From assembly GCF_002127585.1 (NCBI RefSeq), contig NZ_NEGZ01000022.1, positions 1,201 to 37,018 of the forward strand: a stretch of 35,818 nucleotides of DNA, given 5' to 3'. Positions within the stretch are counted from its first letter, which is position 1; each line of letters starts with the position of its first letter. The position numbers and the translations under genes were made by a program. The stretch comes from Janthinobacterium sp. GW458P. Lineage in GTDB: Bacteria > Pseudomonadota > Gammaproteobacteria > Burkholderiales > Burkholderiaceae_D. The notes under the pieces are model-generated. The model was not told where the DNA came from, searched no databases, and saw only the letters and a program-made list of their open reading frames with translations. This document shows, piece after piece, positions 1 to 7,092 of the stretch.

Positions 1-1
1 C

Positions 2-1480
2 ACCGACGCGCAGGTGCGGCTGGCGCAGCTGCAGGCGCAGCAAGCGGGCAATGCCGACAAGGCCGGGACGGCGCGCGCCGCGCTCGACGCCTTGCTGGCG
101 CAGCTCGATGCCGCCTTTGCCGACGCCGACGGCGCCGAGGACTGGAAAGACAGCTGGCGCGCCGGCCCGGCCGCCTTCCGCGCGGCGCGCGAGGGGGAAA
201 GCCGGCAATGGCTGAAACAGCAGGCGGACCAGGAACACCGCGGCCACGCGCTGGCGACGCTGGCAGCGCAGCTGGAAGCGGCGCTGCTGGGCGCCGCCAA
301 GGCGCAGCAAACAGCGCAGGAGGCCCACGCCGCCTTTGCCGCCGCCGACAAGCAACTGGCGGCACTGCAAACCGAACGCAACGCGCTATGGCAGGGCCAG
401 GGCGTGGCCGACGTCGAGCGCACGCTGGCAGGCGCCATCGCGGCAGCCAGAGAGCTGCTGGCGCAGCAGCAAACGGCGGCGCAAACGGCCGGCCAGCAGC
501 GCACGCGTCTGGAAGAAGCGTGCGCGCAGCTGTCGCAGCGGCTGGCCGCCCTGCATGAACAGGAACACGGCGCCAGCGCCGCCCTGCACGACTGGCTGCG
601 CCAGTTCCAGCGATCCCATCCCGACCACGCGCCCGCGACGCTCGACGATTTGCGCGCGCAGCTGGCCATCGCGCCGGAAGCCATGCGCGCCGAACGGGCC
701 GCCCTGCAGGTGATCGCGGACCGCCACACGGCGGCCGTCTCCGTGCTGGCCGAACGCCGGCAGCAGCTGGCGGCGCACCTGGCGCAGCCGCCAGAGGGCC
801 TGGAAAGGGACGCAGCGGCGCTGCAGGCCGCGCTCGAGGCACTGCTGCTGGAACGCCAGGCGGCCAACCAGGAAGCGACGCGCCTGCGCCTGGCCATCGC
901 GCAGGACGACGCGCGACGCCACAGCGCGCAAGCGATGCTGGCGCAAATCGAGGCGCAAGCGGCGATCGAACGGCGCTGGGCCAGCCTGGATGAATTGATC
1001 GGCTCGGCCGACGGCAAGAAGTTCCGCAACTACGCGCAGCAATTCACGCTGGAAGTGCTGCTCGGCTATGCGAATGCGCATTTGCAGCACCTGGCGCGGC
1101 GCTACCAGCTCGAACGCATCGACAATCCGGACAAGCCCTCGCTGGGCCTGATGGTGCGCGACCAGGACATGGGCGGCGAACTGCGCTCCGTGCACTCGCT
1201 GTCGGGCGGCGAATCGTTCCTCGTCTCGCTGGCCCTGGCGCTGGGCCTGGCCTCGCTGTCATCGAACCGCGTGCGCGTCGAATCGCTGTTCATCGACGAG
1301 GGCTTCGGCAGCCTGGATACGGAAACCCTGCGCGTGGCCATGGACGCGCTCGACGGCTTGCAAGCGATGGGCCGCAAGGTGGGCGTCATCTCGCATGTGC
1401 AGGAAATGACGGAGCGCATCGCCACCCGCATCCTCGTGCAGCCGGGGTCGGGCGGCAAGAGCGTGGTGACGGTGCGCTAG
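2..1480 (+). CDS. sbcC: Exonuclease SbcC, C-terminal part (truncated by window start)
   Basis: The reading frame is open from base 2 and ends with TAG at 1478-1480, so only the 3' portion of the gene is present. The visible protein is a long Ala/Gln/Arg-rich coiled coil followed by the C-terminal ABC half of an SMC/Rad50-like ATPase. Near the end are the signature LSGGESF, a Walker B strand ending FIDEGFG with D-loop SLD, and a switch histidine in VISHVQEM. This order is typical of SbcC, the ATPase partner of nuclease SbcD, which opens hairpins and processes DNA ends. The N-terminal Walker A half and the zinc-hook apex are not visible; sbcD would be expected upstream, outside the window. Confidence 0.93.
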   Translation, partial: TDAQVRLAQLQAQQAGNADKAGTARAALDALLAQLDAAFADADGAEDWKDSWRAGPAAFRAAREGESRQWLKQQADQEHRGHALATLAAQLEAALLGAAKAQQTAQEAHAAFAAADKQLAALQTERNALWQGQGVADVERTLAGAIAAARELLAQQQTAAQTAGQQRTRLEEACAQLSQRLAALHEQEHGASAALHDWLRQFQRSHPDHAPATLDDLRAQLAIAPEAMRAERAALQVIADRHTAAVSVLAERRQQLAAHLAQPPEGLERDAAALQAALEALLLERQAANQEATRLRLAIAQDDARRHSAQAMLAQIEAQAAIERRWASLDELIGSADGKKFRNYAQQFTLEVLLGYANAHLQHLARRYQLERIDNPDKPSLGLMVRDQDMGGELRSVHSLSGGESFLVSLALALGLASLSSNRVRVESLFIDEGFGSLDTETLRVAMDALDGLQAMGRKVGVISHVQEMTERIATRILVQPGSGGKSVVTVR

Positions 1481-1496
1481 GGAGTCAACTGGCGTA

Positions 1497-1664
1497 TCAG
1501 CGCGGCACAGGCTCCCGGCACAGCCTGAGCAGATCCCAGCCCAGTTCGCGGCGAATCTGCTCGGGGTCGGGCGGGGGGCGGCGCAGTTCCAGCTCCGCTT
1601 TCAACCATTTCCTGACCAATTCCTTGCCAGGTTGTACAGGCTGTTCCTTGTCACGCTTTTCCAT
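1497..1664 (-). CDS. Small hypothetical protein, 55 aa
   Basis: This short leftward reading frame starts at ATG 1664-1662 and ends at TGA 1499-1497. A good Shine-Dalgarno match (GAGGT) lies just upstream of the ATG. The protein begins MEKRDKEQPVQPGKEL and is highly charged, with a probable amphipathic helix (VRKWLKAELELRR), a proline run, and a second helix around EQIRRELGWDLLRL. There is no signal peptide or membrane segment. It lies convergent with sbcC, 16 bases past its stop. I recognise no family. The ribosome site and protein-like composition favour a real gene; its size leaves doubt. Confidence 0.6.
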   Translation of the reverse strand: MEKRDKEQPVQPGKELVRKWLKAELELRRPPPDPEQIRRELGWDLLRLCREPVPR

Positions 1665-1842
1665 GATGCTACCTCTTCAATGGCGGCCAGTCGGCCTCCT
1701 ATATACGTTCAACGTCACGGCGCGGATTCAGTTGACCTGCGCGTGGCGCAGTTGCAACAGTATGTAACGATGGGCGGAGTGGGTTAGAATCCCGTCCTTC
1801 GCGTCGCCGACCGCTACGCCCCGCAACAGTTCAAGGAATCCC

Positions 1843-2052
1843 ATGAAAGCCGCCCGCAGCCTCACCTTCAAGTGCGTCAAATGTCACAAATCCATGCAGG
1901 TCTACCTGCAAAAAGTCTCCGCCTGCTCGCATATCCAGCCGTATCAGGGCATTTGCGCGTGCGGCGAACTCAAGCGCCACGCCACGGGCCAGGCCGATGC
2001 CGTCAAGTCCTACCTGGAGTCGGCGGACGGTAGCTGGTCGCACCACCACTAA
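1843..2052 (+). CDS. Small cysteine-rich, zinc-ribbon-like protein
   Basis: A 69-residue protein with ATG at 1843, preceded by AAGGAA at a good distance. It carries a CVKC pair near residues 11-14, a single Cys near 28, and a CAC pair near 37-39, plus several His residues including a His-rich C-terminus (SHHH). The pattern suggests a small metal-binding (zinc-ribbon or rubredoxin-like) fold. No signal peptide is visible, so it is probably cytoplasmic. It is monocistronic between the 55-aa gene and a rightward unknown gene. A possible -10 (TTAGAAT) lies about 50 bases upstream. Function is unknown; metal binding is inferred from Cys spacing only. Confidence 0.75.
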   Translation: MKAARSLTFKCVKCHKSMQVYLQKVSACSHIQPYQGICACGELKRHATGQADAVKSYLESADGSWSHHH

Positions 2053-2112
2053 TGGTTAAAGAATGGGACACGACTGCCGTTAACTGAGTACTTGCTCACT
2101 CGGAATTTGTTC

Positions 2113-2940
2113 ATGTCCCAGCTTCCCGCCCTTGCCAGCCGTCAACCCGCCTCGACTACGCTGAATGGCCAGCAGCCGTCCCGCACGGGCGGCAGCGCCA
2201 CCGGCCTGGCCGCCTCGCCCCTGATGCAGCGCACCGCGCAAGACGTGGTGGCCCTGTCGAAGAATGGCCTGGACCTGTCGGCCAAGGGACTGTCGCAACG
2301 CACCGATGCACTGGGCAACGCCACCGTCGACGTGGCGCAGGATTTTCTCTCCAACATGACGCGCCAGCTGTTCGGCGACGGCGCCAGCATCGCCTTCGAT
2401 TCCGTCGACCTGCAGGCAGGCTCCAGCGTCAGCAGCGGCAGCACCAGCGTCTCGGGCACCAAAGGCAGCAGCCGCGCGGCCGCTTTCAGCCTCGATGAAA
2501 ACGCGCATTTCGTCGGCAAGGGCAAGATCACGACGGCCGACGGCCAGACCTTCGACTTCGAAGTGGAAGTGCAGTATCAATCGAACATCAGCGCGGGCGT
2601 CCTTGAGCAAACGCAACAGGCAGCGGAGGAAGCCAGCTCCGCCGATGACGCCGCCCTGCCCGCCAAAGAGTTGCCCGCTACGACCTTCGCCGGCAATCTG
2701 CACGACCTGTTCAAGCTGCTGGGCCAGCAATTGCAAGGCAATCTCTATCAGGGCAAGTCCGATGGCGCCAGCGCCAGCGGCAACGATGGCGACCTGGCAG
2801 GCAGCCTGAGCTTGCGTTTGCTCAAGCTGGTGCGGCCGGACGCGGCGGTCAAATCCGACAAGGAAGACCAGGCCCGCGCCCGCGCGCTGGCACTCGCCTA
2901 TGGCACGGACACTGCTAACGGCACGGCCAGCGACGTATAA
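2113..2940 (+). CDS. Hypothetical protein, 275 aa, no recognised family
   Basis: The frame is open from a TTG at 2092, but ATG 2113 is preferred because the protein then begins cleanly with MSQLPALASRQPAS. The N-terminus is Ser/Gly/Thr-rich and looks disordered. Residues about 45-85 form a helical stretch containing GLDLSAKGLSQRTDALG. The middle is a Ser/Gly linker followed by a beta-rich stretch (GKGKITTADGQTFDFEVEV). The C-terminal part has helices around LHDLFKLLGQQLQGNL and LRLLKLVRPDAA. No signal peptide or membrane helix is evident. The composition resembles cell-surface or flagellum-associated accessory proteins, but I cannot name a domain. It ends 58 bases before the next gene in the same direction. 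Confidence 0.8.
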   Translation: MSQLPALASRQPASTTLNGQQPSRTGGSATGLAASPLMQRTAQDVVALSKNGLDLSAKGLSQRTDALGNATVDVAQDFLSNMTRQLFGDGASIAFDSVDLQAGSSVSSGSTSVSGTKGSSRAAAFSLDENAHFVGKGKITTADGQTFDFEVEVQYQSNISAGVLEQTQQAAEEASSADDAALPAKELPATTFAGNLHDLFKLLGQQLQGNLYQGKSDGASASGNDGDLAGSLSLRLLKLVRPDAAVKSDKEDQARARALALAYGTDTANGTASDV

Positions 2941-2998
2941 TGGAAGACGGCCTGCGCAGGCGACCATGCCGCGCGCCCCCTTCTATCGATTGAAACCC

Positions 2999-4177
2999 AT
3001 GTCCGACACTTCTTCCCCTACCGTTCATCCGCAGATCCACTGGAGCGAAAACGGCGCCGAACATTCGGCCCGCTGGCGCTCGGAAAGCGGCATGCCGCCG
3101 CCCAGGCGCGTCGTCATCGCCGACGACCGCACGACGGCCGACCAGGCCTACCGCCTGGCCTGCGAAGGCACGGCCATGCTGTGGCGCGGCGACTTCCAGA
3201 ACGCGCGCCAGTTGCTGCAGGCGCTGGCGCGGCGCGCCGACCACAAGAACGACAAACCCAGCAAAAAGGCCAAGGCCGCCAAGCTGGCGAAACCCGAATC
3301 GACCGCCACGGAAGCATTCCATCTGCACCGCCAGGCCCAGTCGCAGCGCGCCCGCACCCTGGCCATGCTGCTGCTGCCGTTCGATGCCGACTACACGATT
3401 CCGCTGCGCCGCGCGCCGGACGTGAAACTGGCGTGCAATGAAGCGTATGGCCGCGGCGAAGAGGCGTTCGTCGCCTCGCTGCGCGAACTGCTGGGCCTGA
3501 TCGGCGCGCATGAATGGCGCCGCACGGGCGTGGAACTGCCGGCCCTGGGCCAGCGCATCCACCCGCATTACGGCGTGTTTGCGCCCATCCGCGGCGAATA
3601 CGTGGGCCTGGTGGCCGATGCGCCCCTGCCGCCGCGCGCCAGCCTGGCCTTCGACATCGGCACCGGCACGGGCGTGCTGGCCGCCGTGCTGGCACAGCGC
3701 GGCGTCGCCCGCATCGTCGCCACCGACCAGGACCCGCGCGCCCTGTCCTGCGCGCGCGAGAACCTCGCCCGCCTCGACTTGCAGGGCAAGGTCAACGTGG
3801 TGCAGGCCGACCTGTTCCCTGCCGGCCGCGCCCCGCTCGTCGTGTGCAATCCGCCATGGCTGCCGGCCCGCCCCAGCTCGCCGATCGAGTACGCCGTCTA
3901 CGATCCGGACAGCCGCATGCTGCGCGGCTTCCTTGCCGGTCTGGCCGACCACCTGGAGCCAAGCGGCGAAGGCTGGCTGATCCTGTCGGACCTGGCCGAG
4001 CACCTGGGGCTGCGCCCGCGCGCGCAATTGCTCGAATGGATAGAACAGGCAGGCCTGAAGGTCGTCGACCGCCTGGACGTGCAACCCACGCACCCGCGCG
4101 CGCAGGACGCCACGGACAGCCTGCACGCGGCCCGCTCGCAGGAAATCACCTCGCTGTGGCGCCTGGCGGCGGTGTAA
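2999..4177 (+). CDS. Class I SAM-dependent methyltransferase (NPPW type)
   Basis: The 392-residue protein has a Rossmann methyltransferase domain in its C-terminal half: motif I FDIGTGTGVLAAVLAQRG, an acidic strand end VATDQDPRALS, a VQADLF loop, and the catalytic-type motif VCNPPWLP. NPPY/NPPW motifs are typical of enzymes that methylate amino groups of nucleobases or glutamine (RsmC, HemK/PrmC and relatives). The roughly 170-residue N-terminal region, containing a Lys-rich stretch (KNDKPSKKAKAAKLAK), is not recognised. The start at ATG 2999 is chosen by protein sense; ATG 2966 in frame has a somewhat better AGG upstream and cannot be excluded. The substrate is unknown, with rRNA or a translation factor most plausible. 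Confidence 0.85.
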   Translation: MSDTSSPTVHPQIHWSENGAEHSARWRSESGMPPPRRVVIADDRTTADQAYRLACEGTAMLWRGDFQNARQLLQALARRADHKNDKPSKKAKAAKLAKPESTATEAFHLHRQAQSQRARTLAMLLLPFDADYTIPLRRAPDVKLACNEAYGRGEEAFVASLRELLGLIGAHEWRRTGVELPALGQRIHPHYGVFAPIRGEYVGLVADAPLPPRASLAFDIGTGTGVLAAVLAQRGVARIVATDQDPRALSCARENLARLDLQGKVNVVQADLFPAGRAPLVVCNPPWLPARPSSPIEYAVYDPDSRMLRGFLAGLADHLEPSGEGWLILSDLAEHLGLRPRAQLLEWIEQAGLKVVDRLDVQPTHPRAQDATDSLHAARSQEITSLWRLAAV

Positions 4178-4189
4178 TCCAGTCAGCCA

Positions 4190-4218
4190 TTGCGCATTGC
4201 AGCAAACCCCGCTATAAT
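4190..4218 (+). promoter_or_regulatory. Sigma-70 promoter of first initiator tRNA gene
   Basis: A -35 box TTGCGC (4190-4195) and a perfect -10 box TATAAT (4213-4218) are separated by exactly 17 bases and sit just before the tRNA start at 4224. It is a strong match for a housekeeping promoter. Confidence 0.8.
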
Positions 4219-4223
4219 TCGCC

Positions 4224-4300
4224 TGCGGGGTGGAGCAGTCTGGCAGCTCGTCGGGCTCATAACCCGAAGGTCACAGGTTCAAATCCTGTCCCCGCAACCA
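4224..4300 (+). tRNA. Initiator tRNA-fMet (CAT), copy 1
   Basis: A 77-base tRNA with encoded CCA end. The anticodon is CAT in loop CTCATAA, and the anticodon stem carries the three consecutive G:C pairs (GGG/CCC) that mark bacterial initiators. The acceptor stem is GCGGGG/CCCCGC with T1 opposite A72, instead of the C1/A72 mismatch of E. coli. The T arm GTTCAAATC is standard. The gene sits between its own promoter and its own terminator. Confidence 0.97.
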
Positions 4301-4309
4301 GATACCGGA

Positions 4310-4346
4310 AAGCCGCTGATTCTTGCAAGAGAATCAGCGGCTTTTT
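4310..4346 (+). terminator. Rho-independent terminator after tRNA-fMet copy 1
   Basis: A perfect 13-base stem beginning AGCCGCTGATTCT (4311-4323) with its complement at 4330-4342, a 6-base loop TGCAAG, and a run of T's directly after. Confidence 0.9.
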
Positions 4347-4388
4347 CCATTCCGGACCAGTATGTCCTGCAAGCCACGTCATCCGCCC

Positions 4389-4417
4389 TTTCGCAATGCA
4401 GCAAACCCGGTTATAAT
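4389..4417 (+). promoter_or_regulatory. Sigma-70 promoter of second initiator tRNA gene
   Basis: TTTCGC (4389-4394), a 17-base spacer, then TATAAT (4412-4417), six bases before the tRNA. It is a diverged copy of the first promoter: the -10 is kept and the -35 is weaker. Confidence 0.72.
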
Positions 4418-4422
4418 TCGCC

Positions 4423-4499
4423 TGCGGGGTGGAGCAGTCTGGCAGCTCGTCGGGCTCATAACCCGAAGGTCACAGGTTCAAATCCTGTCCCCGCAACCA
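4423..4499 (+). tRNA. Initiator tRNA-fMet (CAT), copy 2
   Basis: Base-for-base the same 77-base tRNA as copy 1, 199 bases further on, with the GGG/CCC anticodon stem, CAT anticodon, T1/A72 acceptor end and encoded CCA. The flanking promoter and terminator are diverged copies of those around copy 1, so the whole transcription unit was duplicated in tandem. Confidence 0.97.
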
Positions 4500-4506
4500 A
4501 TGCATA

Positions 4507-4546
4507 AAAACCGCTGATGCCTGCAAGGGCTTCAGCGGTTTTTTCA
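4507..4546 (+). terminator. Rho-independent terminator after tRNA-fMet copy 2
   Basis: The stem ACCGCTGA..GCC pairs with GGC..TCAGCGGT around loop TGCAAG, followed by TTTTTT. Compared with the copy-1 terminator, several pairs have changed on both sides of the stem, so pairing is preserved with one T/T mismatch. Confidence 0.88.
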
Positions 4547-4570
4547 TTCCGGGCCTGGTCTCGCCCGCAC

Positions 4571-5245
4571 TTACGCGGTGACGCTGGCCCTGATCTGCCT
4601 GGCCGCCGCATGCAGGCTGGCCGCCACCCGTTCCAGCTTGTCCGTTCCCGTCGTTTCAGACAGCGCGGCAAATGCGCTGATATGAAACGTGGCCACCATG
4701 GCCGGCGACACTTCCAGTTCCAGCGCCGCCTTGCTCAATTCCGTCGACGCCTCGAGGTAAGGCTCGCTGCCCGCCTCGAAAGCCTGCTTGGTTTCCAGCA
4801 ATTCCTGGCCGCCTTCCGCCTTGGCCAGGCATGCATCGACCTTTTGCTGAAAGGCCGGCAAAGTGTCGCGCACGGGGCCGGGTTCAGGCGCCGGTTCAGG
4901 CGCCGGCTCCGCTGGCGCCTGTACAGGAGCGGCTGCGGCCGGCTTGTCCGCCGTCGTCATATCGTGCATGGTGAGCCAGCGTTCGACCGCCAGGAAATCG
5001 GCAAACGGCTCGGTCACCTTCGGATTCATGAGCCAGACCTCGCCCGTGCGCCAGTCGATCTTGACGCCGCGCTCATTTCTCGCCAGTAAAATATCCTTGC
5101 CGCCATCGGCATTGGAAACCCGGCCGATGTCGATCCAGTTCATCAGTTCCGCCTGGCGCGACATCGCCTGCACGCGATGGAAGTAGGCCAACCATAAGAA
5201 TCTGGCGACCAACAGAACCAGGGCACCGCCAACCATCCACATCAT
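4571..5245 (-). CDS. Membrane-anchored hypothetical protein, 224 aa
   Basis: The gene starts at ATG 5245, where GGAG lies 8 bases upstream in the transcript, and ends at TAA 4571. An uncleaved N-terminal membrane helix (MVGGALVLLVARFLWLAYF) is followed by a roughly 80-residue domain with strands around DILLARNERGVKIDWRTGEVWLM. A Pro/Ala/Glu linker with repeated PAEPAPEP motifs follows, then a helical C-terminal domain of about 90 residues with one Cys. The design suggests a single-pass inner-membrane protein with its soluble part outside or inside the cytoplasm; topology is not clear. I recognise no family. It is convergent with the second tRNA-fMet terminator and probably monocistronic. Confidence 0.75.
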   Translation of the reverse strand: MMWMVGGALVLLVARFLWLAYFHRVQAMSRQAELMNWIDIGRVSNADGGKDILLARNERGVKIDWRTGEVWLMNPKVTEPFADFLAVERWLTMHDMTTADKPAAAAPVQAPAEPAPEPAPEPGPVRDTLPAFQQKVDACLAKAEGGQELLETKQAFEAGSEPYLEASTELSKAALELEVSPAMVATFHISAFAALSETTGTDKLERVAASLHAAARQIRASVTA

Positions 5246-5395
5246 TTTTTCGCTCCGCGCCACATCGACAGCCCGCATTTTCTCACATGAAAGCTTGCGC
5301 CAAGGAAACTTTTACATCTGCCGTGCGCAGGCGCAAATCCCTCGCTGCAGGCGGCCCGGGCGCAGTCGCATTTCAGCAACGCCGCGTTTTCCCGA

Positions 5396-5439
5396 TTGCC
5401 CGGCGTGCGCCGCTGCGCTATCATGAGAACAATTCTCAT
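5396..5439 (+). promoter_or_regulatory. fecI promoter overlapped by a Fur-box-like palindrome
   Basis: TTGCCC (5396-5401), a 17-base spacer and TATCAT (5419-5424) form a sigma-70 promoter. Directly over the -10 and start region lies ATGAGAACAATTCTCAT (5423-5439), an inverted repeat with 7-base arms, close to the core of known Fur boxes (TGAGAATnATTCTCA). This placement suggests iron-dependent repression of fecIRA by Fur. No clear Shine-Dalgarno is seen before the fecI ATG. Confidence 0.72.
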
Positions 5440-5467
5440 TTAGATTAAGATATCCCATACCGCACGC

Positions 5468-5986
5468 ATGCTGTCCGCTCCTTCCCCGCCGTCCGATTTC
5501 CAGGCCCTGTATGCCGAGCACCACTCCTGGCTGCAGCACTGGCTGAAGCGGCGCCTGCACGATGCGGGGCTGGCCAGCGACCTGGCGCAGGATACCTTCC
5601 TCAAGATCTTCGTTGCGCGCAGCAGTGCCGGGATCGCGCAGCCGCGCCCCTTCCTGGCCACCATCGCCAGGCGCCTGCTGGCCAATCACTGCCGGCGCGA
5701 AGAGCTCGAACGCGCCTACCTCGACGCCCTGCTGCACCAGCCGCAAGCCTGCACGCCGTCGCCGGAAGCGATGTCCCTCCTGCTCGAATCGCTGCAGTTG
5801 ATCGACCGCGCGCTGGAGCAGCTGTCCGCCAAGGCCAGGGCCGCCTTCCTGCTGGCCCACCTGGACGGCATGAGCTACGCCGAGATCGCCGCCGAACTGG
5901 ACACCACCACGCATTCCGTCAAAAAGTATCTGAGCAAGGCCAATCTGCTGTGTTTTTTCGCCGTGCCCGATTTTGCCGCCCCCTGA
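5468..5986 (+). CDS. fecI: FecI-type ECF RNA polymerase sigma factor
   Basis: A 172-residue ECF sigma factor of the FecI group. Region 2 is seen from LYAEHHSWLQHWLKRRL through LAQDTFLKIF (residues about 15-60). Region 4 has the helix-turn-helix GMSYAEIAAELDTTTHSVKKYL (about 138-160). It directs RNA polymerase to genes of the cognate TonB-dependent receptor after release by the FecR-like regulator encoded directly downstream; the next ATG follows the TGA by one base. The upstream promoter carries a Fur-box-like site, so iron starvation would raise its level. Length and motif order match the family. The siderophore that triggers it cannot be read from sequence. Confidence 0.92.
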   Translation: MLSAPSPPSDFQALYAEHHSWLQHWLKRRLHDAGLASDLAQDTFLKIFVARSSAGIAQPRPFLATIARRLLANHCRREELERAYLDALLHQPQACTPSPEAMSLLLESLQLIDRALEQLSAKARAAFLLAHLDGMSYAEIAAELDTTTHSVKKYLSKANLLCFFAVPDFAAP

Positions 5987-5987
5987 C

Positions 5988-6992
5988 ATGCGCGGCGCCA
6001 CCGTCTACGCCCACGGCCAGCCCATCGACCTGGCCATCGCCATGCAGGCGGCCGAATGGCTCACCACCCTCATGAGCGGCGCAGCCACGCCCGAGGAAAG
6101 ACAGGCATGGGCCTGCTGGCGCGCCGCGCATCCCGAGCATGAGCGGGCCTGGACGCACATCGAAAACGTCAGCGGCAGCTTCCATGTGCTCGACGCCCCG
6201 GCCAGCCGCAAGGCGCTGGCGCAGCGCCCTGGCTCGCCCATCTCGCGCCGCGCCAGCCTGCGGCTGCTGGCGTGCATTTCCACCATCGGCCTGACGGGCT
6301 GGTTCGGCACGCGTTCCGGGCTCGCGCCGCAACTGGCCCGCGCGGCCCTGGCCGATTTTTCCACCGGCGTGGGCCAGCAGCGAGAACTGACGCTGCCCGA
6401 CGGCAGCCGCCTGCACATGAACAGCGGCAGCGCCGTGAACATCCGCTTTACGCACAAGCAGCGGATGCTGCAACTGGTACAGGGCGAAGTGTTCATCGCC
6501 ACCGCAGGCGAAACGGACATGCCCTACCGCCCCTTCCTCGTCGAGACCGCGGACGGCCAGGCGCAGGCGCTGGGCACGCGCTATTCCGTGCGCCAGGAAG
6601 ACGGGCGCACCAGCGTCGCCGTGGAACAGGGCGCCGTCAGGCTGACGCCACGCAAGGGCGCCGGCAGCCTGGTCGTCCGCGCCGGCCAAGGCGGCGCCAT
6701 GACGGCGCGGCGCACGTTGCCCGCGCACGCCGTCTCGCCCGACATCTGGGCCTGGCGCCAGGGCTTGCTGCTGGCCGACGCCATGCCGCTGCGCGACTTG
6801 CTGCATGAATTGAGCCGCTACCGCCATGGATTCCTCGGCTGCGACGACGCGGTGGCCGGCCTGCGCCTGTCCGGCGTCTTCCCGCTGGCCGACCTCGATA
6901 GCGTGCTGCTGTCTCTGCCCGACTCCCTTCCTGTCGATGTGCGCCTGCGCACGCGCTACTGGGTGCAGGTGGAAGCGCGGCATGCCGGCTGA
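5988..6992 (+). CDS. fecR: FecR-type transmembrane anti-sigma/signal transducer
   Basis: The preferred start is ATG 5988, just after the fecI stop; a TTG at 5973 is also in frame. The 334-residue protein has the cytoplasmic N-terminal domain (DUF4880 type) with helices AAEWLTTLMSG and WRAAHPEHERAWTHIE, one membrane helix around RLLACISTIGLTGWFG, and the periplasmic FecR domain from about residue 120 (GVGQQRELTLPDGSRLHMNSGSAV, later ALGTRYSVRQE). A C-terminal STN-like stretch (LRDLLHELSRYRHGFL) would contact the signalling domain of the receptor encoded next. It conveys receptor occupancy to FecI. fecI, fecR and fecA form one directional cassette. Confidence 0.9.
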   Translation: MRGATVYAHGQPIDLAIAMQAAEWLTTLMSGAATPEERQAWACWRAAHPEHERAWTHIENVSGSFHVLDAPASRKALAQRPGSPISRRASLRLLACISTIGLTGWFGTRSGLAPQLARAALADFSTGVGQQRELTLPDGSRLHMNSGSAVNIRFTHKQRMLQLVQGEVFIATAGETDMPYRPFLVETADGQAQALGTRYSVRQEDGRTSVAVEQGAVRLTPRKGAGSLVVRAGQGGAMTARRTLPAHAVSPDIWAWRQGLLLADAMPLRDLLHELSRYRHGFLGCDDAVAGLRLSGVFPLADLDSVLLSLPDSLPVDVRLRTRYWVQVEARHAG

Positions 6993-7092
6993 AGTGCAGC
7001 GCAAAGAAAATCAAAAAAATGATACCCGTTTTCGCTGCTCGCGTGACCTGTGTATGCAACGTTCTTTTTGACGACTACAACACAAGGTAACC

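Noticed and set aside
2915-4126. 403-codon antisense frame over the methyltransferase gene
   Set aside because: A shadow frame: Arg/Gly/Ala-rich product and no domain, opposite a gene with clear motif I and NPPW.
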